Shown one piece after another: positions 18,653-28,277 of a stretch of 64,000 nucleotides of DNA. The notes under the pieces were generated by a model. It was not told the DNA's origin and did not search any database. It worked only from the letters and a program-made list of their open reading frames with translations. Source of the DNA: Limobrevibacterium gyesilva (GTDB lineage: Bacteria > Pseudomonadota > Alphaproteobacteria > Acetobacterales > Acetobacteraceae); NCBI RefSeq assembly GCF_025989185.1, contig NZ_JAPDNT010000005.1, positions 124,001 through 188,000 on the forward strand. Direction: 5' to 3'. Position 1 is the first letter of the stretch, and the number at the start of each line of letters is the position of its first letter. The position numbers and the translations under genes are program-made.

Positions 18653-19363
18653 CAGGGCGAGGTCTTGCGGGCGGGACAGGCGGTGGTCGCCGTCCTTGAT
18701 CAGGGTGACCTGCACGTCGGTGGCGGTGAGCTGCGCGGCGAGGGTCAGCGCCTGTTCCCAGGGGACGTCGGCGTCGAGCTGGCCGTGCAGGAGGCGCACG
18801 GGGCAGGTGAGGGGGATCGGTGCGCCCAGCATCAGGTGGCGGCGGCCGTCTTCGATCAGGCCCATGGTGATGGTGTAGGGATCGCCGTATTCGCTGGGGA
18901 TTTCGAGGCGGCCTTGCCGGGTCAGGGTGTCCTGCTCGGTGGGGCTCATGGCCTGCCACATCAGCCGCTCGGTGAAGTCGGGGGCGGCCGCGATGCCGAC
19001 CAGGCCGGTGACGCTGCCGGGGCGGGCGAGGGCGGCGAGCAGGGCGATCCAGCCGCCCATGGAGGAGCCGACCAGTAGCAGGGGGCCGTCGGCGACGCGG
19101 TCGATGACCGCCAGCGCGTCCTGGGCCCAGCGGCCGATGGTGCCGTCGGTGAAGGCGCCGCCGCTGGCGCCGTGGCCGGAATAGTCGAAGCGCAGCATGG
19201 CTTGCCCGGTGGCGGCGCAGAGGGCGGCGAGCTCGGTGGCCTTGGTGCCGGTCATGTCGCTGTTGAAGCCGGGCAGGAACACCACGGTGGGGGAACGCCC
19301 AGGCAGGTGCGCCCAGGCGAGTTGCACGCCGTCACCCCGGTCGAGCGTGCCGGTTCGTTCCAT
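18608..19363 (-). CDS. Alpha/beta hydrolase
   Basis: Serine hydrolase of unknown substrate. The oxyanion region is VVFLPGFNSDMTGTKA, the nucleophile elbow is GSSMGG, the acid is probably the Asp of GQLDADVPW, and the histidine is in KDGDHRLSRPQD, giving a complete triad. The 251-residue size and the LRFDYSGHGASGG segment resemble ABHD10-like hydrolases. ATG 19363 has AAAGGA 6 nt upstream, favouring it over a TTG at 19378. The 3' end overlaps the convergent epimerase-like gene. Confidence 0.87.
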   Translation of the reverse strand: MERTGTLDRGDGVQLAWAHLPGRSPTVVFLPGFNSDMTGTKATELAALCAATGQAMLRFDYSGHGASGGAFTDGTIGRWAQDALAVIDRVADGPLLLVGSSMGGWIALLAALARPGSVTGLVGIAAAPDFTERLMWQAMSPTEQDTLTRQGRLEIPSEYGDPYTITMGLIEDGRRHLMLGAPIPLTCPVRLLHGQLDADVPWEQALTLAAQLTATDVQVTLIKDGDHRLSRPQDLALLRRTVATLLGQDGA

Positions 19364-19407
19364 GCCGTGTCCTTTCAATCCGTCGGTTGCGTGATATAGC
19401 GCGGCGA

Positions 19408-20571
19408 ATGAGCGAATCCCCAGCCGATGTCCATCCGCCAGGACCCTATCCGGTGGTGCTGCAGGTGCTGCCGGCCCTTGGCGGGGGCGGGGTGGAGCGC
19501 GGGACGGTGGAGATGGCCTCGGCCATCGCCATCGCCGGCGGGCGGCCGCTGGTGGCGAGCGCGGGCGGGCGCCTTGCGGCGTCAGTGGAACGGGCGGGGG
19601 GGCGGAATGTCGTCCTGCCGCTGGACAGCAAGAATCCGTGGCGCATCTGGCGCAACGCGGCGTTGCTGGAGGCGCTGATCCGGCGCGAGCGGGTGGACAT
19701 CGTGCATGCGCGGTCGCGGGCGCCGGCGTGGTCGGCGTGGCTGGCGGCGCGGCGGGCCGGGGTGCATTTCGTGACCACCTATCACGCGCCGTATGGCGAG
19801 GGGTTCCCGCTGAAGCGGCGCTACAACGCGGTGATGGCGAAGGGCGAGCGGGTGATCGCGATCAGCCATTTCATCGCCGGCGTGATCCAGGCGCGGCATG
19901 GCGTGGATCCCGGCCGCATCCGGGTGATCCATCGCGGGGTCGATCCCGCGATGTTCGATCCGCAGACGGTGGGCAGCGAGCGGATCCTGCGGCTGGCGCG
20001 GAGCTGGCGGGTGCCGGACGGGCAGCCGACGGTGGTGCTGCCGGGGCGGCTGACGCGTTGGAAGGGCCAGGCGGTGCTGATCGAGGCGCTGGCGCGGATG
20101 GCAAACCGGGACGTGTGCGCGGTGCTGGTAGGGGCCGATCAGGGGCGGCACCGGTATGCTGCCGAGCTGGTGGCGCTGGCGGAGCGGCTGGGCGTGGGCG
20201 CGCGCGTGCGGCTGGTGGGGCATTGCGACGACATGCCGGCGGCGATGATGCTGTCCGACGTGGTGGTCAATGCCTCGACCGAGCCGGAGGGGTTCGGGCG
20301 GGTGGTGATCGAGGCGCAGGCGATGGCCCGGCCGGTGGTGGGCACCGACCATGGCGGCGCGGTGGAGACGATCGAGCACGGCGTGACCGGGTGGCGGGCG
20401 GCGCCTGGCGATCCGGCGGCGCTGGCGGTGGTGCTGGACCAGGCGCTGGCGATGCCGGCGGCGGAGCGGGCGGCGCTGGGGCGGCGGGCGCGGGCGGCGG
20501 TGCAGGCGCATTACACGGTGCAGGCGATGCAGGCGGCGACCATCGACGTGTATCGCGAGGTGCTGGGGTGA
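19408..20571 (+). CDS. Glycosyltransferase family 4
   Basis: GT-B fold enzyme probably acting in LPS or surface-glycan assembly in the cytoplasm. The N-terminal domain has LPALGGGGVERGTVEMA, and the C-terminal domain has the nucleotide-sugar pocket motif E-P-E-G-F-G-R-V-V-I-E-A-Q-A-M-A-R-P-V-V. The 387-residue product starts at ATG 19408, just upstream of the conserved region. Its stop overlaps the GTG start of the next glycosyltransferase by 4 bp (GTGA), so the two are translationally coupled and probably act in the same pathway. Acceptor and donor are not predictable. Confidence 0.9.
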   Translation: MSESPADVHPPGPYPVVLQVLPALGGGGVERGTVEMASAIAIAGGRPLVASAGGRLAASVERAGGRNVVLPLDSKNPWRIWRNAALLEALIRRERVDIVHARSRAPAWSAWLAARRAGVHFVTTYHAPYGEGFPLKRRYNAVMAKGERVIAISHFIAGVIQARHGVDPGRIRVIHRGVDPAMFDPQTVGSERILRLARSWRVPDGQPTVVLPGRLTRWKGQAVLIEALARMANRDVCAVLVGADQGRHRYAAELVALAERLGVGARVRLVGHCDDMPAAMMLSDVVVNASTEPEGFGRVVIEAQAMARPVVGTDHGGAVETIEHGVTGWRAAPGDPAALAVVLDQALAMPAAERAALGRRARAAVQAHYTVQAMQAATIDVYREVLG

Positions 20572-21470
20572 AGCGGATCCTGGTGATCCGCCTCGGCGCC
20601 CTCGGTGATTTCGTGCTGTCGTTCGGGCCGTTCGCGGCGATCCGGGCGCAGCATCCGGAGGCGGAGATCACGCTGCTGACGACGGCGCCTTTCGCCGGGC
20701 TGGCGGGACGGGCGCCGTGGTTCGATCGGGTGGAGGTGGATGCGCGGCCGCAGTGGTGGAACCTGCCGGGCGTGCTGCGGCTGCGGCGGCAGTTGCGCGG
20801 GTTCGATTTCGTCTATGACCTGCAAACGTCGGCCCGGTCGTCGAACTATTTCCGCCTTGCCGGGCGGCCGGGGTGGTCGGGCATCGCGCCGGGGTGCTCG
20901 CATCCGCATGCCAATCCGCTGCGCGATGGGATGCACACGCTGGAGCGGCAGCGCGAGCAGCTGGCGATGGCCGGGGTCACGGCGTTTCCCGCGCCGGATC
21001 TGGCCTGGCTGGGGGGCAAGGCGCCGGAGCTGGCGCGGCCGTATGCACTGTTGGTGCCGGGGGCGGCGCCGCACCGGCCGCGCAAGCGCTGGCCGGCCGA
21101 ACGCTACGGGGCGCTTGCCGAGGTTCTGGTGGCGCGGGGGGTGACGCCGGTGGTGGTTGGGGCCGCGGCGGAGGCGTCGCTGGCGGCGGCGATCCGGGCG
21201 GTCTGCCCGCAGGCCGTGGACCTGACCGGCCGGACGGCGATCGCGGATATCCATGGACTGGCGCGGAATGCGGCGCTGGCCGTGGGCAACGATACCGGGC
21301 CGATGCATCTGGCGGCGGCGTCGGGCTGCGCCTGCGTGGTGCTGTTCTCGGCCGACAGCGACCCGGCGTTGACGGCGCCGCGGGGGCCGGACGGGGCATG
21401 GCCGACGCTGCTACGCGTTGCCGACCTGTCCGATCTGCCAGTGGAAAGGGTTGCGGAGGCGCTTGCGTAA
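20568..21470 (+). CDS. Glycosyltransferase family 9 (heptosyltransferase-like)
   Basis: GT9 enzymes such as WaaC/WaaF add heptose to the LPS inner core. The protein starts VKRILVIRLGALGDFVLSFG, the family N-terminus, and has the donor-site segment GNDTGPMHLAAASG near the C-terminus. There are 300 residues from the GTG at 20568. It overlaps the preceding GT4 gene by 4 bp. Together with the lptABC and kdsD genes nearby, a role in LPS core assembly is reasonable but inferred. Confidence 0.9.
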   Translation: MKRILVIRLGALGDFVLSFGPFAAIRAQHPEAEITLLTTAPFAGLAGRAPWFDRVEVDARPQWWNLPGVLRLRRQLRGFDFVYDLQTSARSSNYFRLAGRPGWSGIAPGCSHPHANPLRDGMHTLERQREQLAMAGVTAFPAPDLAWLGGKAPELARPYALLVPGAAPHRPRKRWPAERYGALAEVLVARGVTPVVVGAAAEASLAAAIRAVCPQAVDLTGRTAIADIHGLARNAALAVGNDTGPMHLAAASGCACVVLFSADSDPALTAPRGPDGAWPTLLRVADLSDLPVERVAEALA

Positions 21471-21505
21471 GGCCATAGAAACCGGCCCTGTTCCACCTGG
21501 AGACC

Positions 21506-23464
21506 ATGCCCATGCCGGCCATCACCCTGCCCGACGGATCCGAGCGCCGTTTCGACGGGCCGGTGACGGGCACCGAGGTCGCGGCCGCGATCGGCCCGGG
21601 CCTGGCGCGCGCCGCCCTGGCCATGAAGATCGACGGCCAACTGGTGGACCTGTCCACGGTGATCGACCGGGACGCGACGGTGGTGTTCGTCACCCGCCGC
21701 GACGAAGACGCGCTGCAAATGATCCGCCACGACAGTGCCCATGTGCTGGCCGAGGCGGTGCAGGAGCTGTTCCCGGGCACGCAGGTGACCATCGGTCCGG
21801 CGATCGAGAACGGGTTCTATTACGACTTCGCCCGCAACGAGCCGTTCACGCCGGAGGATTTCCCCGCCATCGAGGCGAAGATGCGCGAGATCGTGGCCCG
21901 CGGCGCGCCGTTCGAGCGGCAGGTGTGGGACCGCGATGAGGCGATCGCCTTCTTCGAGCGCAAGGGCGAGAAATACAAGGCGCAGCTGATCCAGGACCTG
22001 CCGCGCAGCGAAGTGATCACGCTGTACAAGCAGGGCGACTGGATCGACCTGTGCCGCGGCCCGCATATGCGCAACGCTGGCGATATCGGCAGCGCGTTCA
22101 AGCTGATGAAGGTGGCGGGCGCCTATTGGCGGGGCGATCACCGCAACGCCATGCTCTCGCGCATCTACGGCACCGCCTGGCGCGACCAGAAGGAGCTGGA
22201 TGCCTATCTGAAGCAGCTGGAGGAAGCAGAGCGGCGCGACCACCGGCGTATCGGCAAGGACATGGGGCTGTTCCACCAGCAGGAGGAAGCGGTGGGCAGC
22301 GTGTTCTGGCACCCGAAGGGCTGGAAGCTGTACCGCCGGGCCGAGGACTACATGCGCCGCCGCCTGGATGGCGCCGGCTATCAGGAAGTGCGGACGCCGC
22401 AGTTGCTGGACCGTACGCTGTGGGAAGCGTCCGGCCATTGGGAGAAGTTCCGCGAGCACATGTTCATCGCCTCGGTCGAGGACGAGGACAAGACGCTGGC
22501 GCTGAAGCCGATGAACTGCCCGTGCCACGTGCTGATCTTCCGCCACACCCTGCGGTCGTATCGCGAGCTGCCGCTGCGGCTGGCGGAGTTCGGGTCCTGC
22601 CACCGCTACGAGCCAAGCGGCGCGCTGCACGGGATCATGCGGGTGCGCGCCTTCACCCAGGACGACGCGCATATCTTCTGCACGGAGTCGCAGATCGCCG
22701 ACGAGACGGTGCGGTTCGTGGAGCTGCTGGGGTCGATCTACGCCGATTTCGGCTTCCCCGAGTTCCGCGTGAAGTTCAGCGACCGGCCGGAGACTCGTGC
22801 CGGCAGCGACGCGACCTGGGACCGGGCGGAAGGGGCGCTGAAGGAAGCCTGCGCCACCGCCGGGGTGGCGTATGAGCTCAATCCCGGCGAGGGCGCGTTC
22901 TATGGCCCCAAGCTGGAATTCGTGCTGCGCGACGCGATCGGGCGCGACTGGCAGTGCGGCACGCTGCAGGTTGATTTCGTGATGCCGGAGCGGCTGGGCG
23001 CGGAATACGTGGCCGAGGACGGCAGCCGGCGCCGCCCGGTGATGCTGCATCGTGCCATTCTTGGCAGCTTCGAGCGGTTTCTGGGCATTCTGATCGAGCA
23101 ATATGCCGGCCGCTTCCCGCTGTGGCTGGCACCGGTGCAGGTGGCGGTGGCCACGATTGTCTCCGATGCCGACGACTATGCGCGCGAAGTGGCGGCCGCG
23201 TTCGAGGCGGCCGGGCTGTCGGTGAAGCTCGACCTGGGCCGCGAGAAGATCAACGCCAAGGTGCGCGAGCACAGCCTGCAGCACGTGCCGGTCATCGCCG
23301 TGGTCGGCCGCAAGGAGGCGGAGAGCCGCACGGTGGCCTTGCGCCGCCTGGGGGGCGATGCGCAGGACGTGGTATCGCTTGACGAAGCCGTGGCCCGGCT
23401 TGCGGACGAGGCGGTGCCACCCGATCTCAAGAAGGCCCGGTCACTGCTGGGCGAGGCCGCTTGA
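21506..23464 (+). CDS. thrS: Threonyl-tRNA synthetase
   Basis: Charges tRNA-Thr in the cytoplasm. The N-terminal TGS domain (about 1-65) is followed by the editing domain with [16 protein letters not shown], then the class II catalytic core with the zinc-binding [12 protein letters not shown] and motif 2 [15 protein letters not shown]. The anticodon-binding domain holds [18 protein letters not shown]. At 652 residues it is full length. A GGAG site precedes ATG 21506; ATG 21512 is an alternative. It is followed by infC, a common pairing. Confidence 0.98.
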   Translation: MPMPAITLPDGSERRFDGPVTGTEVAAAIGPGLARAALAMKIDGQLVDLSTVIDRDATVVFVTRRDEDALQMIRHDSAHVLAEAVQELFPGTQVTIGPAIENGFYYDFARNEPFTPEDFPAIEAKMREIVARGAPFERQVWDRDEAIAFFERKGEKYKAQLIQDLPRSEVITLYKQGDWIDLCRGPHMRNAGDIGSAFKLMKVAGAYWRGDHRNAMLSRIYGTAWRDQKELDAYLKQLEEAERRDHRRIGKDMGLFHQQEEAVGSVFWHPKGWKLYRRAEDYMRRRLDGAGYQEVRTPQLLDRTLWEASGHWEKFREHMFIASVEDEDKTLALKPMNCPCHVLIFRHTLRSYRELPLRLAEFGSCHRYEPSGALHGIMRVRAFTQDDAHIFCTESQIADETVRFVELLGSIYADFGFPEFRVKFSDRPETRAGSDATWDRAEGALKEACATAGVAYELNPGEGAFYGPKLEFVLRDAIGRDWQCGTLQVDFVMPERLGAEYVAEDGSRRRPVMLHRAILGSFERFLGILIEQYAGRFPLWLAPVQVAVATIVSDADDYAREVAAAFEAAGLSVKLDLGREKINAKVREHSLQHVPVIAVVGRKEAESRTVALRRLGGDAQDVVSLDEAVARLADEAVPPDLKKARSLLGEAA

Positions 23465-23470
23465 AACAAG

Positions 23471-23514
23471 CCCGGGAAGTGAGCGAAACTTAACCGTATC
23501 GCCCATTTCCCGGG
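23471..23514 (+). promoter_or_regulatory. Stem-loop in the thrS-infC gap
   Basis: Arms CCCGGGAA (23471-23478) and TTCCCGGG (23507-23514) are perfect complements around a 28-nt loop. It lies between the thrS stop and the infC start, so it could end thrS transcripts or act as a leader structure for infC. No T tract follows. Confidence 0.45.
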
Positions 23515-23515
23515 C

Positions 23516-23551
23516 GACGATCCCGCAACAGACGACGATCCCGCAACAGAC
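23516..23551. repeat. Perfect 18-bp tandem duplication in the infC leader
   Basis: The 18-bp unit GACGATCCCGCAACAGAC occurs twice in direct succession (23516-23533 and 23534-23551), ending 2 bp before the AGGAG ribosome site of infC. Confidence 0.9.
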
Positions 23552-23579
23552 ACAGGAGACCACAATAGCCAGAGGACCC

Positions 23580-24101
23580 ATGCCCGCTCCCCCGACCCGT
23601 GACGGGCCGCGCGTGAACGAGGAGATCCGCGTTCCCCAGGTGCGACTGATCGACCAGGACGGCGAGATGCAAGGCGTGATGAGCGCCCGCGAGGCGATTC
23701 AGCGTGCCTACGCCGTCGGCCTCGATCTGCTGGAGATCAGCCCGAACGCCGATCCGCCGGTCGTCAAGATTCTTGACTTCGGCAAGTTCAAGTATGAACA
23801 GCAGAAGAAGCGCAACGAAGCCAAGAAGAAGCAAAAAGTCATCGAGATCAAAGAGATCAAGGTCCGCCCGAATATCGATGAGAACGACTATCAGGTCAAG
23901 CTGCGCGCCATGAAGACGTTCATCGAGGAAGGCGACAAGGTGAAGGTGACCCTGCGCTTCCGGGGGCGCGAAATGGCGCACCAGGACATCGGCATCAAGG
24001 TGCTGGAGCGTATCCGCGCCGACATGGACGCTCAGACCAAGGTCGAGCAGATGCCGCGGATGGAAAACCGCCAGATGGTGATGGTGCTGACGCCGCGTTG
24101 A
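23580..24101 (+). CDS. infC: Translation initiation factor IF-3
   Basis: Binds the 30S subunit and checks the start codon and initiator tRNA. The N-domain begins [18 protein letters not shown], a lysine-rich linker follows ([15 protein letters not shown]), and the C-domain carries [11 protein letters not shown]. From ATG 23580 it has 173 residues. The clear AGGAG site (23554-23558) is 21 nt away, which fits better with an in-frame ATA at 23565; a weaker GAGGA lies just before the ATG. IF-3 genes often use rare start codons for autoregulation, so the true start may be 23565. Confidence 0.95.
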   Translation: MPAPPTRDGPRVNEEIRVPQVRLIDQDGEMQGVMSAREAIQRAYAVGLDLLEISPNADPPVVKILDFGKFKYEQQKKRNEAKKKQKVIEIKEIKVRPNIDENDYQVKLRAMKTFIEEGDKVKVTLRFRGREMAHQDIGIKVLERIRADMDAQTKVEQMPRMENRQMVMVLTPR

Positions 24102-24112
24102 TGCGCGGTTGG

Positions 24113-24151
24113 GCGGGGAAACCCGCCCGTGGGCGGGGAGGTTCCCCGCTC
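24113..24151 (+). terminator. Two consecutive hairpins after infC
   Basis: GGGCGGG-GAAA-CCCGCCC (24113-24130, with a GNRA loop) and GCGGGGA-GGT-TCCCCGC (24135-24151) follow the infC stop. They probably terminate or stabilise the infC mRNA; there is no T run. Confidence 0.5.
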
Positions 24152-24267
24152 GCCGGCGCGCCGGAAAGTGCCGACGCCTGGCCGCTCCGATCGTTGCGGA
24201 ACCCCCGCGACGGACGTTAAGCTTCTCCTCGGGCGGGCGACCACGCCACGCGCCGGGGGGAGCAGGA

Positions 24268-24678
24268 ATGTTTGCAAACGAAGCAGTCTGGGCGACGTGG
24301 TCGCCGCGGATGTTGAGTGTTCTGCGGATTTTCGTCGCGTTGCTGTTTCTGCAGCACGGCCTGATGAAGTATTTTGGCTTTCCCGCAAATTCGCCGCCGA
24401 ATTTCACGATGTTCTCGCTGGCCGGGCTGGCGGGGGCGATCGAGATCGTGGGCAGCCTGCTGCTGCTGGCTGGGCTGTATACGCGCCAGGCGGCGTTCAT
24501 CATGTCCGGTGAAATGGCGGTTGCCTACTTCATGCTCCGGCCGCAGCGCGGCTTCTTCCCGCTGACCAATGGCGGGGAGCTGGAGTCGCTCTACTGCTTC
24601 GTTTTCCTCTATCTGGTCTTTGCGGGGCCCGGGCCGTGGAGCATCGACGCGACGCGGAGGAGGGCGGCCATCGCCTGA
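24268..24678 (+). CDS. DoxX family membrane protein
   Basis: A 136-residue inner-membrane protein with four predicted helices (around MLSVLRIFVALLFLQHGLMK, LAGLAGAIEIVGSLLLLAGL, the MAVAYFML region, and YCFVFLYLVFAGPG). The FLQHGLMK and G-G-E-L-E pieces are family hallmarks. Functions in the family include oxidative-stress and quinone-linked roles; none is shown for this one. ATG 24268 follows GGGGGAGCAGG. No partner gene is adjacent. Confidence 0.85.
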   Translation: MFANEAVWATWSPRMLSVLRIFVALLFLQHGLMKYFGFPANSPPNFTMFSLAGLAGAIEIVGSLLLLAGLYTRQAAFIMSGEMAVAYFMLRPQRGFFPLTNGGELESLYCFVFLYLVFAGPGPWSIDATRRRAAIA

Positions 24679-24745
24679 CGCCCTGGCGCGAAGGGGCGCC
24701 GGATGGCTGAGGCGCGGGTGGAAGGGCGGTGGGATGCGTGCGGCT

Positions 24746-24985
24746 TTATTCCGGCCGCAGTTGCTCATAGGCGCGCCGCGCCGCGTCCTCGATCAGCGTG
24801 TCGGCCGCCGCATCGAGATGGGTGAAGCCGCAGCTTTCGCATTTCTTGACGGGGATCGTGACCCGGCAGTGGATCACGCCCCGGTCGGTGGTGCGGCGGA
24901 AGCGCAACTCTTCGCGCCGGCAGACCACCTTTCCTTGCTTGCAGAAATCGCAGGCGTTGCGTTCGTCCGTGTCGTCTTTCGCCAT
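24746..24985 (-). CDS. Small zinc-ribbon protein (YgiT-type)
   Basis: A 79-residue protein with cysteine pairs C-D-F-C (residues 12-15) and C-E-S-C (49-52), the layout of YgiT/MqsA-type zinc ribbons. It also has single cysteines at 22 and 40. In MqsA the ribbon precedes a DNA-binding domain, but here it ends after a short helix. No toxin gene is adjacent, so an antitoxin role is unsupported. The start ATG at 24985 is clear, and the gene is divergent from the ffh cluster. Confidence 0.7.
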   Translation of the reverse strand: MAKDDTDERNACDFCKQGKVVCRREELRFRRTTDRGVIHCRVTIPVKKCESCGFTHLDAAADTLIEDAARRAYEQLRPE

Positions 24986-25112
24986 CCGCGCCTCGTGCCG
25001 ACCGGCCGGTTCATGGCGATCGGATGCATACGGACGTACCAGTGGCAGCAGGCGCCGGGTGTGATGTAGATCACCCTGCCGATGTGAATTGCGTCATGCC
25101 CGCGACCGTTTC

Positions 25113-25141
25113 TTGACTCCGGGCGCAGGGGCGCTCATAAG
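25113..25141 (+). promoter_or_regulatory. Sigma-70-type promoter for the ffh cluster
   Basis: TTGACT (25113-25118) and CATAAG (25136-25141) are separated by exactly 17 bp. The -35 box matches 5 of 6 consensus bases and the -10 box 4 of 6. It lies 67 bp before the ffh start in the only long gap upstream of ffh-rpsP-rimM-trmD-rplS. Confidence 0.6.
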
Positions 25142-25208
25142 CCGCGCCTTGTCCGCCGCTCCGCGAGGGTTCGCGCAGCGGCGCGTCGGCTATTGAGGTG
25201 GTATCGAG

Positions 25209-26576
25209 GTGTTCGAGGCGTTATCCGGCAAGTTGACGGGGGTGTTCGAGCGGCTGCGCCGGCGTGGCGCGCTGAACGAGACCGACGTGATGGAGGCGCT
25301 GCGCGAGGTGCGCCTGGCGCTGCTGGATGCCGACGTCGCCCTGCCGGTGGTGAAGGACTTCATCGCCAAGGTGCGCGAGCGCGCGGTCGGCCAGGAAGTG
25401 CTGGACTCCGTGTCGCCGGGCCAGCAGGTCGTCAAGATCGTCAACGACGTGATGGTCGAGGCGCTGGGCGGCGCCGGGGCGGTCGGGCTCAACCTCAACG
25501 CGCCGGCTCCGATTCCCATCCTGATGGTGGGCCTGCAGGGCTCCGGCAAGACCACGACCTCCGGCAAGATCGCGCTGCGGCTGTCGCAGCGGCTGCGCCG
25601 GAAGGTGCTGCTGGCCAGCCTGGACACGCAGCGCCCGGCCGCGCAGTTGCAGTTGCAACAGCTCGCCGAGCGTGCCGGCGTGGGCAGCCTGCCGATCGTG
25701 GCGGGCCAGACGCCGCTGCAGATTGCGGCCCGCGCCATGGAGACGGCGCGGCGCGAGGTCTACGATGTGGTCATCCTCGACACCGCCGGCCGCCTGTCCA
25801 TCGACGCGGCGTTGATGGAGGAGGTGAAGCAGATCCGCTTCGCCACCAACCCCGCCGAGACGCTGCTGGTGGTCGATGCCATGACCGGCCAGGACGCGGT
25901 GAACACGGCCAAGGCGTTCAACGACGCCGTGGGCGTTACCGGCATCGTCATGACCCGCATGGACGGCGATGCCCGCGGTGGCGCCGCGCTGTCGATGCGT
26001 GCGGTCACAGGCGCGCCGATCAAGCTGACCGGCTCGGGCGAGAAGCTGGATGCGCTGGAGGATTTCCATCCCGAGCGCGTCGCCGGCCGCATCCTGGGCA
26101 TGGGCGACGTGGTCGGGCTGGTGGAGCGCGCCGCCGAGACCATCGACCAGGCGGAGGCGGAGAAGCTCGCCCGGAAGATGGCGAAGGGGACCTTCGACCT
26201 CGAGGATTTCGCGGCCCAGCTCAAGCAGATCACCAAGATGGGCAGCCTCTCCTCGATCCTGGGCATGCTGCCGGGGGCGGCGAAGCTGCAGCAGCAGATC
26301 GGGGATGCGAACCTCGATCAGAAGATGCTGAGGCGGCAGGCGGCGATCATCTCGTCGATGACGGCGAAGGAGCGGCGGACGCCCGATATCATCAAGGCGA
26401 GCCGCAAGAAGCGCATCGCCGCCGGGTCCGGCACCACGGTGCAGGACGTGAACCGGCTGTTGAAGCAGTTCGACGACATGTCCGGGATGATGAAGCGGAT
26501 GAACAAGCTCGGGCAGAAGGGCCTAATGCGGCATGGCCTGTCCGCGTTGATGCCGGGAGGCCGGCGGCCTTTCTGA
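25209..26576 (+). CDS. ffh: Signal recognition particle GTPase
   Basis: Binds signal sequences on ribosomes and targets them to FtsY at the inner membrane. The N domain (1-95) is followed by the G domain with GLQGSGKTTT, DTQRPAA, DTAGR and TRMDGDARGG, and by the methionine-rich M domain (SGMMKRMNKLGQKGLM). It starts at a GTG (25209), which aligns with the MFEALSGKL N-terminus of the family; 455 residues. It is the first gene of the cluster with rpsP, rimM, trmD and rplS. Confidence 0.98.
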   Translation: MFEALSGKLTGVFERLRRRGALNETDVMEALREVRLALLDADVALPVVKDFIAKVRERAVGQEVLDSVSPGQQVVKIVNDVMVEALGGAGAVGLNLNAPAPIPILMVGLQGSGKTTTSGKIALRLSQRLRRKVLLASLDTQRPAAQLQLQQLAERAGVGSLPIVAGQTPLQIAARAMETARREVYDVVILDTAGRLSIDAALMEEVKQIRFATNPAETLLVVDAMTGQDAVNTAKAFNDAVGVTGIVMTRMDGDARGGAALSMRAVTGAPIKLTGSGEKLDALEDFHPERVAGRILGMGDVVGLVERAAETIDQAEAEKLARKMAKGTFDLEDFAAQLKQITKMGSLSSILGMLPGAAKLQQQIGDANLDQKMLRRQAAIISSMTAKERRTPDIIKASRKKRIAAGSGTTVQDVNRLLKQFDDMSGMMKRMNKLGQKGLMRHGLSALMPGGRRPF

Positions 26577-26621
26577 CGCTGTTGATTTTCTGAAACGACC
26601 AACTGACGGAGTGACTGACCG

Positions 26622-26957
26622 ATGGGTCTCAAGATCCGACTTTCCCGCGCCGGGGCCAAGAAGCGCCCGTACTACCACATCGTGGTGGCCGACAGCCGCA
26701 GCCCGCGCGACGGCCGCTTCATCGAGAAGCTGGGCAGCTACAACCCGATGCTGCCGCAGGAGCATGCGGACCGCATCCGCCTGCAGGGCGAGCGCATCAT
26801 GCACTGGGTGAGCCAGGGCGCGGTGCCGACCGACCGCGTGGCGCGTTTCCTGGGCCATGCCGGCCTGGCGCCGATGCCGGCCTACAACGAGCAGCCCGTG
26901 CAGTCCGCGCCGAAGAAGAAGGCGCAGGAGCGCGCCAAGGCCGCCGCAGGCGGCTGA
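26622..26957 (+). CDS. rpsP: 30S ribosomal protein S16
   Basis: Stabilises the 16S rRNA 5' domain. It starts [20 protein letters not shown], the S16 signature, and includes [13 protein letters not shown]. At 111 residues it has a short lysine-, alanine- and glutamate-rich tail common in Alphaproteobacteria. It lies 45 bp after ffh and 19 bp before rimM. Confidence 0.98.
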   Translation: MGLKIRLSRAGAKKRPYYHIVVADSRSPRDGRFIEKLGSYNPMLPQEHADRIRLQGERIMHWVSQGAVPTDRVARFLGHAGLAPMPAYNEQPVQSAPKKKAQERAKAAAGG

Positions 26958-26976
26958 AACCGGGAGCGGATGACCC

Positions 26977-27513
26977 TTGGCTGACAGGCGCATCCAGATG
27001 GGGGTGATCGGACGGCCGCACGGGGTGCGTGGGCTGGTGCATGTGCACAGCTACACGGCCGACCCCGCGGACCTGCCGGCGTACGGCCCGTTCTTCGACG
27101 AACGCGGCCGCCGCTTCACCCTGCGCTGGCAAGGCGAAGGGGTCGCCCGCCTCAGCGAGCTGGTCGACGGCAAGCCGGTGCCGGTCAATGACCGCGGCGC
27201 CGCCGAGCGGCTGGTGAACACGCGCCTGTATGTCGACCGCGACCGCCTGCCGCCGCCGGAGGAGGAGGAGTTCTACCTCGCCGACCTGGTGGGGCTGGAC
27301 GCGGTGGGGCCGGACGGGACTGCGCTCGGGCGGGTGGAGGCGGTGCATGACTATGGCGCCGGCGCCAGCCTGGAGATCGGCCGGCTGATCGTGCCGTTCA
27401 CCCGGGCGTGCGTGCCGGTGGTGGACATCGCGGCCGGCCGGATCACGGTGGTGCCGCCCGAGGAGGTCGTGGTGCCGGCGCCCGCCGAGGCGTCCGCGGA
27501 GGCGGTGCGATGA
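26977..27513 (+). CDS. rimM: Ribosome maturation factor RimM
   Basis: Helps assemble the 30S head near S19. The N-terminal RimM domain begins [20 protein letters not shown], and a PRC-barrel domain follows ([20 protein letters not shown]). The 178-residue start at 26977 is a TTG with GGGAG ten nt upstream; an ATG at 26998 would trim seven residues. The stop overlaps trmD by 4 bp. Confidence 0.95.
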   Translation: MADRRIQMGVIGRPHGVRGLVHVHSYTADPADLPAYGPFFDERGRRFTLRWQGEGVARLSELVDGKPVPVNDRGAAERLVNTRLYVDRDRLPPPEEEEFYLADLVGLDAVGPDGTALGRVEAVHDYGAGASLEIGRLIVPFTRACVPVVDIAAGRITVVPPEEVVVPAPAEASAEAVR

Positions 27514-28250
27514 GCTGGCGCGCCACCGTGCTGACGCTGTTCCCCGAGATGTTTCCGGGACCACTGGGCCAGTCGCTGGCTGGGCGGGCGCTGGAGCGCG
27601 GGATCTGGTCGCTGGCGGCGCGCGACATCCGTGCGCAGGCCGCCGACCGGCACCGCACGGTGGACGACACGCCGTTCGGCGGTGGCGCCGGGATGGTGAT
27701 GCGGCCCGACATCGTCGATGCCGCCCTGGCCGAATGCGCGGACGACCGTCCGGCCGTGTTCCTGACGCCGCGTGGCCGCAAGCTGACGCAGGCCACGGTG
27801 CGCCGGCTGGCCGAGGGCCCCGGCGTGGTGCTGCTTTGCGGCCGCTACGAGGGCGTGGACCAGCGCGTGATCGAGGCGCGCGGACTGGAGGAGATCAGCA
27901 TCGGCGACTATGTGCTGTCCGGCGGCGAGCCGGCGGCGATGGTGCTGCTGGATGCCTGTGTGCGGCTGCTGCCTGGGGTGATGGGCGCGGCCGAGAGCGC
28001 GGACGAGGAGAGCTTCTCGGCCGGGCTGCTGGAATACCCGCATTACACCCGTCCGGCGGAATGGCAGGGACGGCGCGTGCCGGACGTGCTGCTGTCCGGC
28101 AACCACGCCGCCATCGCGGCCTGGCGGCGGGCGGAAGCGGAGCGGATCACCCGGGAACGCCGGCCCGACCTGTGGGCCGGCCATGGACCGGAATTGCGCC
28201 AATCAGACGTGCGCGGCGGGGCGGTTGCCACCGTCCCGGCCGCGCCTTAG
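27510..28250 (+). CDS. trmD: tRNA (guanine37-N1)-methyltransferase
   Basis: Methylates G37 next to the anticodon to prevent frameshifting. The SPOUT trefoil-knot region is visible ([15 protein letters not shown] and [21 protein letters not shown]), as is the [18 protein letters not shown] segment. It has 246 residues. The ATG overlaps the rimM stop (ATGA), and rplS follows 27 bp later. Confidence 0.98.
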   Translation: MSWRATVLTLFPEMFPGPLGQSLAGRALERGIWSLAARDIRAQAADRHRTVDDTPFGGGAGMVMRPDIVDAALAECADDRPAVFLTPRGRKLTQATVRRLAEGPGVVLLCGRYEGVDQRVIEARGLEEISIGDYVLSGGEPAAMVLLDACVRLLPGVMGAAESADEESFSAGLLEYPHYTRPAEWQGRRVPDVLLSGNHAAIAAWRRAEAERITRERRPDLWAGHGPELRQSDVRGGAVATVPAAP

Positions 28251-28277
28251 ATCGATCAGGACGAAAGGACCACAACG

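Noticed and set aside
24198-24218. GGAAC and GTT upstream of the DoxX gene
   Set aside because: The spacer is only 13 nt, too short for an EcfG promoter.
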